From Gracilimonas sp. (lineage in GTDB: Bacteria; Bacteroidota; Rhodothermia; Balneolales; Balneolaceae), in NCBI GenBank assembly GCA_022450045.1, contig JAKURD010000007.1:57202-121201 (forward strand): DNA of 64,000 nt, read 5' to 3'. The notes beneath the pieces were generated by a model. That model did no database searches, was not told the DNA's origin, and saw only the letters and a list, made by a program, of their open reading frames with translations. Positions 24,583-32,407 of this stretch are shown here, one piece after another (within the stretch, counting starts at the first letter, position 1; each line of letters starts with the position of its first letter). The position numbers and the translations under genes are program-made.

Positions 24583-25488
24583 TCAAAGTGTGGGTCGTTT
24601 TACGAAAGTTTCGACGGTATCAGAAGCTACGGAACCAAAAACGCCGATACCACCATTTATATGAGTTATAATATTCTGAATCTCACCGGGGGAAAGGGTA
24701 GAGCCGCCAAGCTGTACTTGCTGAGACCTGAGAAAATCATAAATGTTATCATCTAATGTGTTGGCTACGATTTTATTTTCATCAAAAAAGGCAATACCGA
24801 TCCATGGATATTTAATGGTGATTGATCCATCGTCATTGATCTCAAAATTTCCTTCGTTGATAATCCCTGAGCTGTTATTGGCAAATTGGTTAAGGTCTTC
24901 TTTCTTTTGGTCGTTGCTTTCATAAAGATCGGTGTAAAAGGGAGTCAGTTTATCGGGAATGGGATCTTGGCTCAGTGCATTAAATACAAAAATATTCTGG
25001 CGTCCGGGATAGGAACTTTCACTCAACGTGATCTCAAGTTGTTCAGAAGATTGATATATGATGCTGTCTTGTACTCCACCAAGCACCCTGAAAGTATCTG
25101 GAACCACGGTATGTGCCGTTATGATATCTTGAGATTCCGGCAAGTAAATTTGGATCCCGTAAGTTCTATTTGGAAGCACTGTGTGTTCCTGATTAGCAAT
25201 ATAAATGCCCTGCTGAGAATTTATATAGGTGAATACCTGATCTACAGCACTTTCAGGCCCGGTTTCCAGCAGATGGATCTCAACTACCGCATTACTTACT
25301 GCGGTCTCCTCAAAATCATAAAAATCCAAAGCGGGGATAGTGGTGGAGAGGCGAACATAAGGAAGTTGCCGGTTGGCTACCAGGTACGATTCCACAACAT
25401 AAAGTTCTTCATAATCATCTTGTTTATAGACCTCACAGGAAGCGATAGCGGTTATGACCAATAGTATGGGGATCAAATTTTTCATCAT
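24583..25488 (-). CDS. DUF4249 lipoprotein
   Basis: A 301-residue lipoprotein: MMKNLIPILLVITAIASC gives a lipobox with Cys near residue 18. The opening CEVYKQDDYEELYVVESYLV and the beta-rich body with RLSTTIPALD and VVEIHLLETG are typical of DUF4249. In Bacteroidota these proteins are encoded beside CarboxypepD_reg TonB receptors and probably act as surface accessory lipoproteins. The start overlaps the receptor's stop by 4 bp (ATGA), so translation is coupled. Substrate unknown. Confidence 0.85.
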   Translation of the reverse strand: MMKNLIPILLVITAIASCEVYKQDDYEELYVVESYLVANRQLPYVRLSTTIPALDFYDFEETAVSNAVVEIHLLETGPESAVDQVFTYINSQQGIYIANQEHTVLPNRTYGIQIYLPESQDIITAHTVVPDTFRVLGGVQDSIIYQSSEQLEITLSESSYPGRQNIFVFNALSQDPIPDKLTPFYTDLYESNDQKKEDLNQFANNSSGIINEGNFEINDDGSITIKYPWIGIAFFDENKIVANTLDDNIYDFLRSQQVQLGGSTLSPGEIQNIITHINGGIGVFGSVASDTVETFVKRPTL

Positions 25489-27752
25489 TGGAATTTAACA
25501 GTATAAGAGATTGAGGGCAGAATAGGCAGCATACTAACTTTATCTACTCCTACCGGATTTTCGGAGAAATCGTAATTTAAGAACCAGGTGTTTCGGCGAG
25601 AATACACATTGATGATCTGAAACTGTAGTTCCGAATCCCCAAAATCGAAGAACCTGCCGGTTCTTGAAAAAGAGATATCCATCCTGTGATAATTTGGAAG
25701 CCGGGAAGCATTCACTTTTCCGACTGTAAATGCATTTCTGTTATTGTTGTCCCATGGAAGGTCAAACTGCACATAACGGCCTAAAACTTTGGTGTATGAC
25801 TGCCCGGTCGCAAAATTAAAGGCGACCGTAGCCTTCCATTTATTATTGAATATATAATTTCCTACTATATTCATATCGTGTCGCCGATCGTATTTTGGAG
25901 GATAAAACCGGGCTATCTGTTCGCCCTCTGTGACCTCTGCATTATAGCCGGGAAACTTTCTCCAGGTATAGCCCAATGTGTAACCAATAAACCCTGTAAA
26001 ACTCCCTCTTCGTTTTTCAAAAAAGATCTCCATTCCATAAGCGTATCCCTCACCAACACGGAACAGATCTTCATACAATAATCCTGAAACGTCAGGAATA
26101 AACGGGTCGAGTTCAAAAAGGTCGTCCATGTTTCGATAGTAAAATTCTATATCGAGCCCATAGCCAGTAAAAGGGAGGGTCTTTGTTCCTATCACAAATT
26201 GATCACCGAAAGCAGGAGAGACTCCTTCTGCGGAGGTAAGCCACACATCAAATCCGGAAAAAGCCTCGTTCGAAATAAGAGTAAGGAATTGATTGTAGCG
26301 TCCGTATGCTGCCTGCAAACGAACACGATTCGCCGGGCGGAATTCCATGGAAAACCGGGGTTCAATGCGTATATATTCTCCATCCGAGAAATAATTAAAT
26401 CGAACACCGGGGGTAAAGATCCATCGGTCGGAGGGGCGGTATTCGTCCTGAATATAAAAGGAAGCATATTGATTTTGGATACGGCTCTGAAAGGTATCAT
26501 CGTTATCAAAACTGTCCTGAAGTTTGAAGGTGAAACTTCCCGCCCAAACACCGGTTTTAATTTGATGGTTATTTCCGGGTAAATATTCAAGATCTGCCTT
26601 CAGTGAAAAATCATAGATATTATTCTCCCTGGTAAATGGAGTTCCGCCAATGCTGAATTTCGGGAAATTGAAATAGCGGGAGCTGGTCAGGACAAAATTA
26701 GAGAATAAGTTTTCGGAAAAGATATGCGTCCAGTTGCCGCTTAAGGTTTGGTTTCCATAGTCGAGATTGAATTCAGAGTCTTCTCCAAACGGGAAAGTGA
26801 CTCGATCCTGACCCGCATAAAAGGCCAGGGAGAGTTTGTCATTTTCAGTTGCATCCAGGTTTACTTTTCCGTTGAAGTCGTAGAAATAGAATTTACTGGG
26901 GATGTTATCAATCGATTGCCGAAGCCCTGCAAGCAGTGGTTCCAGGGTAGAGCGGCGTGCAGCAAACATCCAGGAGCCTTTACTATACGGCCCTTCCACG
27001 GATAGCCTGGAAGCTAACAAGCCAACGGTAGCCGAGCCGGTGGTTTCATTCCGATTTCCATCTTTGTTATAAATGGTAAGCACTGATCCGAGCCTTCCGC
27101 CGTATTCAGCAGGGTACCCACCCTTATATAGCCGCACATCTTTGATGGCATCGGGGTTGAAGGTGGAAAAGAATCCAAAAAAGTGACTGGGGTTATAAAC
27201 TGTGGTTCGGTCTAATAAGATCAGAGTCTGGTCAGGACTTCCCCCACGAATATACAAGCCGCTTGAGAAATCGGAGGCGGCCTTCACGCCCGGTAGTAAC
27301 TGTATGGAACGGAATACATCGGCTTCAAAAACAGAGGGCAATTCTTTAATGAGTTCGGTATTGATCTGCGCTGTTCCAATGTTCTTTTTCTCTTCTTCTT
27401 CAGCCCGGGAGCGGACTACGATCTCATCAAGTTCAATACTTTCGGGGACCAACTCAATATCGAGCCGAAGGTTCTCGCCGGGTTCCAGCGTGATCTCTTC
27501 CCGGTACGGACGATAACCAACGTAGCTGCAAAACAGGATATAGGTTCCGGGCTCGATATTTGGAAGCGTGAAATACCCAAGCGTATTGCTGGAAGCTCCT
27601 TTATTGATCTCCTGAAACCCAACATTAGCGCTGATCAGTGTTTCACCGGTCTCAGAATCTGTTACGTATCCATTTATGGAGGCTGATTGTGCTATAACCG
27701 AAGAGGAACCCGCGAAAAGAAATAACAACACAAAGAGATAAGTTTGCCGCAT
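25485..27752 (-). CDS. TonB-dependent outer-membrane receptor with CarboxypepD_reg domain
   Basis: A 755-residue receptor. Signal peptide to about residue 22 (SVIAQS), then a CarboxypepD_reg-like beta-sandwich (INGYVTDSETGETLISANVGF to about residue 110). The plug follows (IGTAQINTELIKELPSVFEADVFRSIQLLPG, GLYIRGGSPDQTLILLDRTTVYNP), then a beta barrel ending ISYTVKFQ. It drives energised uptake of an unknown substrate and is the first gene of the TBDT-DUF4249-DUF4159 operon. It is smaller than SusC, and no SusD partner is adjacent. Confidence 0.92.
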   Translation of the reverse strand: MRQTYLFVLLFLFAGSSSVIAQSASINGYVTDSETGETLISANVGFQEINKGASSNTLGYFTLPNIEPGTYILFCSYVGYRPYREEITLEPGENLRLDIELVPESIELDEIVVRSRAEEEEKKNIGTAQINTELIKELPSVFEADVFRSIQLLPGVKAASDFSSGLYIRGGSPDQTLILLDRTTVYNPSHFFGFFSTFNPDAIKDVRLYKGGYPAEYGGRLGSVLTIYNKDGNRNETTGSATVGLLASRLSVEGPYSKGSWMFAARRSTLEPLLAGLRQSIDNIPSKFYFYDFNGKVNLDATENDKLSLAFYAGQDRVTFPFGEDSEFNLDYGNQTLSGNWTHIFSENLFSNFVLTSSRYFNFPKFSIGGTPFTRENNIYDFSLKADLEYLPGNNHQIKTGVWAGSFTFKLQDSFDNDDTFQSRIQNQYASFYIQDEYRPSDRWIFTPGVRFNYFSDGEYIRIEPRFSMEFRPANRVRLQAAYGRYNQFLTLISNEAFSGFDVWLTSAEGVSPAFGDQFVIGTKTLPFTGYGLDIEFYYRNMDDLFELDPFIPDVSGLLYEDLFRVGEGYAYGMEIFFEKRRGSFTGFIGYTLGYTWRKFPGYNAEVTEGEQIARFYPPKYDRRHDMNIVGNYIFNNKWKATVAFNFATGQSYTKVLGRYVQFDLPWDNNNRNAFTVGKVNASRLPNYHRMDISFSRTGRFFDFGDSELQFQIINVYSRRNTWFLNYDFSENPVGVDKVSMLPILPSISYTVKFQ

Positions 27753-27859
27753 ATAAAAAATAAATCAGTGCTTAGAATTTTGGTCGGTTAACGCAAAGCC
27801 AACTATTTAGTTGAGTTCAAATTTGGATTTTCTTGAATGTATAGAAGCCTTAGATATAA

Positions 27860-28747
27860 TTATAATCCAAGATCCCCCTGTTCGCTTTTACCCGGGATGT
27901 CCAGATTGGTATCCAATTCCTGGTTTATTCTCTTGATAAAATGAGCGGAAAGCATTGGTGATTCTTTCTCCATATTCTGATGAACGAAGAAGTAGAGTTT
28001 TTCCATTCCCTGATCTTTCCAGAATTTCAGACGTTCCACCCAATAGTCCAAACGGGTATAATCACTTTCGTGATTTGCTCCCACATATCTAATAAAAGCT
28101 ACAGGTGAAGTGAGTCGCATATGCAACAGATCACGCCTTCCGGCTGTATCCGTGATCACATTTGCCACTCCATGCTTTTCAAAAAGCCGATACACTTGGT
28201 CTGCGACCGTGGCATCATTGAACCAGTCGGTATGGCGGAGTTCAATAGCCAAAGGGATATCATCCGGCCAGATCTCCACAAAATGTTGCACGCGATCAAA
28301 GTCTTTAGGTTTGAAATCATCCCGAAGCTGAAGGAAGATCATTTCCAGCTGATCACCAAAGCCGCGCATACCGTGCAGGTATTCCTCAAGTGGAGCTTCA
28401 ATTCCTTTAAGTCTTTTAAAATGTGAGATACTGTTCACCACTTTGGGAAAGAACTTGAAATCGGACGGTGTTTTGTCTTTCCATTCCTTAGCCTGATCGG
28501 GGCCATACGTTTTGTAGTGTGTGGCATTCAATTCAATGGAATTAAACTGACGGGAGTAATAGGTAAGTTCGTCTTTGGTACCCCGTGGATAAAATCCTTT
28601 CAGATCTTTTTTATTCCATTTTGCACACCCTACATATGCTTCAAATTTTTCGCCACCTTTTTGGTCCAATACTTTTAGGGTGTCAGGGTTATCTTCAGGG
28701 AGGGTGAAGTCGATTGCTTCGGGATTTTCTACACTGCCAAATTTCAT
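27860..28747 (-). CDS. DUF72 (YecE-like) TIM-barrel protein
   Basis: A 295-residue protein with the DUF72 signature: YVGCAKWNKKDLKGFYPRGTKDELTYYSRQFNSIELNATHY near residues 37-78, then FFPKVVNSISH, AIELRHTDWF, MRLTSPVAFIRYVG and LYFFVHQNMEKESP. The family is a (beta/alpha)8 barrel of unknown enzymatic function. The N-terminal 35 residues are extra and variable. It is divergently arranged from ssrA across a 19-bp inverted repeat. Confidence 0.88.
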   Translation of the reverse strand: MKFGSVENPEAIDFTLPEDNPDTLKVLDQKGGEKFEAYVGCAKWNKKDLKGFYPRGTKDELTYYSRQFNSIELNATHYKTYGPDQAKEWKDKTPSDFKFFPKVVNSISHFKRLKGIEAPLEEYLHGMRGFGDQLEMIFLQLRDDFKPKDFDRVQHFVEIWPDDIPLAIELRHTDWFNDATVADQVYRLFEKHGVANVITDTAGRRDLLHMRLTSPVAFIRYVGANHESDYTRLDYWVERLKFWKDQGMEKLYFFVHQNMEKESPMLSAHFIKRINQELDTNLDIPGKSEQGDLGL

Positions 28748-28752
28748 GGGTT

Positions 28753-28807
28753 CGTTATTGGTTAATCGTTATTCGTGGGCTCCCAATATAACGATTAACC
28801 AATAACG
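28753..28807. repeat. 19-bp perfect inverted repeat between the DUF72 gene and ssrA
   Basis: CGTTATTGGTTAATCGTTA (28753-28771) and its exact complement (28789-28807) enclose a 17-nt spacer. It is AT-rich with no T-run on either side. It could be a regulatory palindrome or a palindromic repeat. Confidence 0.6.
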
Positions 28808-28847
28808 ATTAACGAGTTTCGATTACAATAAAGAGCTTAAAAATTCG

Positions 28848-28855
28848 TATATTTG
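28848..28855 (+). promoter_or_regulatory. Bacteroidota-type -7 promoter element for ssrA
   Basis: TATATTTG matches TAnnTTTG. It lies 21 bp upstream of the mature tmRNA 5' end at 28876, leaving room for a short leader. The -33 element is not clear. Confidence 0.5.
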
Positions 28856-28875
28856 GAGTAGTTCATTGAAGTATT

Positions 28876-29239
28876 GGGGGTGTTCTGGATTCGACGGGTT
28901 GAGTATCACCGTTGGTTGCGTGTCGAGATTGTCCAATGATTCTCGTAATAACAATCATTATGGAACAAAAGTAATTGACAATAATTACTCATACCGCTTA
29001 GCAGCTTAAACTGTTGAGCCGTCCCGCCGGTTAAGTGTCTATCATTGCCGGCCCGGACGTCATACAAGATAGGATAGCGTTAAAGTGCTTTCTGTCGCTT
29101 TAACGTGAAACTTTAACAGGATAGTTTGAAGTCGCTTAGGTACTGGGCTCGGCTTCAGGCGAATGTCAATCAGTACCTACACATGTAGATGCTAACAGGT
29201 CTACCTTCCCGGACCGGGGTTCAACTCCCCGCACCTCCA
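28876..29239 (+). ncRNA. ssrA: transfer-messenger RNA (tmRNA)
   Basis: The 5' end GGGGGTGTTCTGGATTCGAC pairs with the 3' CACCTCC (29232-29238) to form the acceptor stem, followed by discriminator A at 29239; CCA is not encoded. The T-arm GGACCGGGGTTCAACTCC is canonical. The tag reading frame ends IDNNYSYRLAA and TAA at 29007-29009. The exact resume codon is uncertain, perhaps GTA at 28971. tmRNA with SmpB rescues stalled ribosomes and tags proteins for proteolysis. The internal pseudoknot regions fill 29020-29200. Confidence 0.95.
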
Positions 29240-29256
29240 CAATACATTTAAGATTT

Positions 29257-29297
29257 AAGCCAAAGTGCCTTTACAGCGCTTTGGCTTTTTTATTTTT
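29257..29297 (+). terminator. terminator of ssrA
   Basis: AAGCCAAAG (29257-29265) pairs with CTTTGGCTT (29279-29287), followed by TTTTATTTTT. It is 17 bp past the mature 3' end. Confidence 0.9.
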
Positions 29298-29722
29298 AGG
29301 TAACTTATAGAAGTTGGGCTTACTATTCTGCGATGATTTTCAAAATCGAATCTTTGCTCTATCCAAGGTTAGACCTACTATAGTATTTAGTTTAAAATAA
29401 ATTGCATTATCAAAAAACAGGTCGATTAGTTTTAAAATCTTTGAATTAAAAAGTGCAGGATCTCAACATAGAATTTAAGCTCAAAGCTATGTTAATGAAT
29501 AGACATTAACTGATGGTAAAGATTAAAAACTGGTAAAAATCAGAAAATAAAACGTCCCGAGTTTAAGAATCAGGTCTTGTTATATTTTGTTAAATAGAGG
29601 GCATATGCCCTCTTTTTTTTTGATGCTGTTTTATTCACTGTAAAGTTTCTTCATTTTAAGACAAAATTTTTTGTCATGGAAAGGTGCCAAGACATTAAAG
29701 CATTAAATTCAAAATTATAGAA
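29298..29722. other. 425-bp AT-rich gap with an orphan terminator
   Basis: No reading frame of credible composition lies between the ssrA terminator and proline dehydrogenase. The only strong signal is a palindromic terminator at 29596-29622 that has no gene upstream of it, which leaves room for an unannotated small RNA. Confidence 0.5.
29596..29622 (+). terminator. orphan rho-independent terminator
   Basis: AGAGGGCATATGCCCTCT (29596-29613) is a perfect 18-nt palindrome followed by at least eight T. No coding sequence precedes it within 300 bp on the plus strand. Confidence 0.75.
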
Positions 29723-30574
29723 ATGAAATTACCTTTTGTTCTCGCGAAGAAATTTGTAGCCGGAGAATCTTTTGTAGATGCCAAGCCTGAAGTTGAACAT
29801 CTAAACGACAAAAAAATCAAGATCACTCTGGATTTACTTGGGGAAAATGTTAAAGATTGTGAGACAGCAGATGCTACTGTTCAAAGTTATATAGATCTGA
29901 TCAATAGTATAAAAGAGGCTCAATTGGAAAGTAACATTTCTATTAAGCTTACTATGTTGGGACTCGATATAGACCGCTCTTACTGTAAAGAGAATTTATT
30001 TAAGCTTTTGGAAGTTACCCGTGAAAATGATCAATTTGTACGAATTGACATGGAAGGATCTGATTACACACAGGTTACTATAGATTTGTTTAAAGAAGCT
30101 TATAAGGAATTTGGCAAACATGTTGGAATTGTAATACAAGCTTATCTGCACAGAAGTAAGAATGACATCCACGAGCTGGCACAAATTGGGGCAGATGTAC
30201 GAATCTGTAAAGGTGCATACAGTGAACCCAAAGAAAGTGCATTACAGAATATGGACGCCATTCGGGAAGCCTATAAGGAGTATACAAAAATATTATTGCA
30301 GAAAACTCCGTATCCAAGAATAGCAACGCATGACGATAAACTCATAGAATGGGTAAAGGGGTATGCGGATGAAAATGGGATTGGAAAAGACCGCTTTGAA
30401 TTTCAAATGCTATATGGTCTAAGGCAGGATACGATGGAAGCATTTGTGGAAGAAGGATATAATGCCCGGATATATGTTCCATTTGGAACCATGTGGTTCC
30501 CGTATTTTAAAAGAAGACTGATGGAGCGAAAAGAAAATATATGGTTTGTGATTTCGACAATGTTTCAAAAGTAA
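29723..30574 (+). CDS. proline dehydrogenase (monofunctional, FAD-dependent)
   Basis: A 283-residue PRODH barrel of the short PutB-like type that oxidises L-proline to pyrroline-5-carboxylate. Landmarks are YLHRSKNDIHEL near residue 142, DVRICKGAYSEP near 156, PYPRIATHDDKL, RFEFQMLYGLRQD and, at the end, RIYVPFGTMWFPYFKRRLMERKEN, which holds the two arginines that bind the proline carboxylate. No P5C dehydrogenase domain is fused or adjacent, so that step must be encoded elsewhere. It is 102 bp upstream of an S10 carboxypeptidase and opens the peptide-degradation region. Confidence 0.9.
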   Translation: MKLPFVLAKKFVAGESFVDAKPEVEHLNDKKIKITLDLLGENVKDCETADATVQSYIDLINSIKEAQLESNISIKLTMLGLDIDRSYCKENLFKLLEVTRENDQFVRIDMEGSDYTQVTIDLFKEAYKEFGKHVGIVIQAYLHRSKNDIHELAQIGADVRICKGAYSEPKESALQNMDAIREAYKEYTKILLQKTPYPRIATHDDKLIEWVKGYADENGIGKDRFEFQMLYGLRQDTMEAFVEEGYNARIYVPFGTMWFPYFKRRLMERKENIWFVISTMFQK

Positions 30575-30676
30575 CAGAGTAAAAATACTCTGTATTTCAG
30601 ATGAATTATTTGAATAGAAATTTTTCAAGCCAATCAATTAATACAACAACCCTAACAAGAACGGAATAGACCAATT

Positions 30677-32185
30677 ATGAATTCGAAACATAACACATTT
30701 AACATGAAGGTTTTTTTGTCTTTATTAATGCTATTTGTGATTTCTTCAGCAACGGTAGATGCTCAAAAACGATCTTTACCGATAGACACAGCTTTAGTTT
30801 CAACTGATGAAGTCACAATTAAAGGACAGAAAGTTCCTTATAGAGTAACAGTTGGCACACAACCCGTATTTGGAGAAGATGGTGAGGCGGATGCTTCATT
30901 GTTTTTTACTTATTACGAACGTACCGATGTTAGTAACAATGAAAACCGCCCGATTTTTATCTCTTTTAATGGAGGTCCGGGTGCAGGTTCTTTATGGATG
31001 CATTTGGGATATACAGGTCCTAAGCGTTTAAAAATTAGTGATGAAGGATATCCGGTTCAGCCTTATGGAGTAGAAGATAATCCACATTCGATTCTTGATG
31101 TGGCCGATATTGTTTTTGTGAATCCTGTGAATACCGGCTTTTCGCGAATTGTTAATGACGGGGAACCCGAGCAGTTTTTCGGAGTAAATGAGGATTTAGC
31201 TTACCTGGCTGATTGGATCGACACATTTATATCCAGACATGAAAGGTGGAAATCTCCAAAATATTTGATTGGGGAAAGCTATGGTACACCAAGGGTATCC
31301 GGGTTAGCCGGACAATTGCAAGGCCGTCACTGGATGTTTCTGAATGGTGTTGTTCTTGTTTCACCTACCGGTTTGGGATTAGAGCCTGAAGGCCCATCTC
31401 CTCGTTCCTCCGTACTTAAGATGCCTTACTATACGGCTGCAGCCTGGTACCATAATCAGCTTACTCCGGAATTACAGAACAGAGATCTAACTGAACTTCT
31501 TCCAGAAGTAGAAGCATTCACACTTGATGAATTACTGCCTGCATTAACCAGAGGAGGCTTTGTAGATGAAAACCGGAAAGCAGAATTAGTGAAGAAAGTA
31601 GCAAGATATGCCGGCCTTTCAGAAGAGTTCGTTGAAGACTACAACCTGGCGGTTCCGTCTTCTGCTTTTTGGAAAGAGTTACTTCGTGATGAAGGATTTA
31701 CCATTGGCCGTTTAGACTCCAGGTACAAGGGAATCGATAAAACGGATGGAGGGGATCGATATGACTATCCGGCTGAATATTCGTCTTGGAAGCATTCATT
31801 TACCCCGGCGATAAACCATTACATTCAAGATGTGCTTGGGTTTAAAACTGACCTCCAATATTACGTTTCCGGACCTGTCAGGCCCTGGAATAATGAAGGC
31901 AATGAAACAGGAGAAATGTTACGTCAGGCCATGGCTGAAAATCCAAACCTGAAAGTAATGGTACAGTCAGGTTATTATGATGGAGCTACGGATTACTTTT
32001 CTGCCAAGTACACTATGTGGAATATTGATTCGAGTGGAAAAATGAAGCACCGGTTTAGATTTGAAGGATACCGAAGCGGACATATGATGTATTTAAGAAC
32101 GGAAGATTTGGAAACTTCCAACGAACATATTCGTGAGTTCATTAATAATTCATTACCCGAAGAAGGGGCTCCCGCTAAATATTAA
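30677..32185 (+). CDS. secreted serine carboxypeptidase, S10 family
   Basis: A 502-residue exported peptidase. A signal peptide begins at the second methionine (30707, MKVFLSLLMLFVISSATVDAQ); the upstream ATG at 30677 adds ten residues, and either start is possible. The S10 hallmarks are ISFNGGPGAGSLWM (oxyanion region), GESYG with Ser201 as nucleophile, Asp in YYDGATDYF near 435-439, and His in RSGHMMY near 469. It removes C-terminal residues from peptides, probably in the periplasm. Placement between proline dehydrogenase and SusC/SusD points to peptide catabolism. Confidence 0.9.
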   Translation: MNSKHNTFNMKVFLSLLMLFVISSATVDAQKRSLPIDTALVSTDEVTIKGQKVPYRVTVGTQPVFGEDGEADASLFFTYYERTDVSNNENRPIFISFNGGPGAGSLWMHLGYTGPKRLKISDEGYPVQPYGVEDNPHSILDVADIVFVNPVNTGFSRIVNDGEPEQFFGVNEDLAYLADWIDTFISRHERWKSPKYLIGESYGTPRVSGLAGQLQGRHWMFLNGVVLVSPTGLGLEPEGPSPRSSVLKMPYYTAAAWYHNQLTPELQNRDLTELLPEVEAFTLDELLPALTRGGFVDENRKAELVKKVARYAGLSEEFVEDYNLAVPSSAFWKELLRDEGFTIGRLDSRYKGIDKTDGGDRYDYPAEYSSWKHSFTPAINHYIQDVLGFKTDLQYYVSGPVRPWNNEGNETGEMLRQAMAENPNLKVMVQSGYYDGATDYFSAKYTMWNIDSSGKMKHRFRFEGYRSGHMMYLRTEDLETSNEHIREFINNSLPEEGAPAKY

Positions 32186-32212
32186 AATTAATTTTCAAGG
32201 CAATTATTAACT

Positions 32213-32250
32213 AAACCACAGCTATAAATGTATAGTTGTGGTTTTTTATA
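32213..32250 (+). terminator. terminator after the S10 carboxypeptidase
   Basis: AAACCACAGCTATA (32213-32226) pairs with TATAGTTGTGGTTT (32231-32244) with one G-U pair and a 4-nt loop; a T-run follows. It separates the S10 gene from the SusC gene. Confidence 0.85.
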
Positions 32251-32407
32251 TCATGTGATAACAATCATATGTAGGAAGATATTGTACAGTGAGGTGCGTT
32301 TTTCAATTTTTTACACAGTTATCTTGTGTTTCCGCTTTTAATAGAAGAAAATAAAGCACCTAAAATATGGCAATGATTAGTTAATTAAGAATTAAAATAA
32401 AGATCAA

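Noticed and set aside
29723-30574. Bifunctional PutA
   Set aside because: The protein ends after the PRODH barrel; no aldehyde dehydrogenase domain follows.
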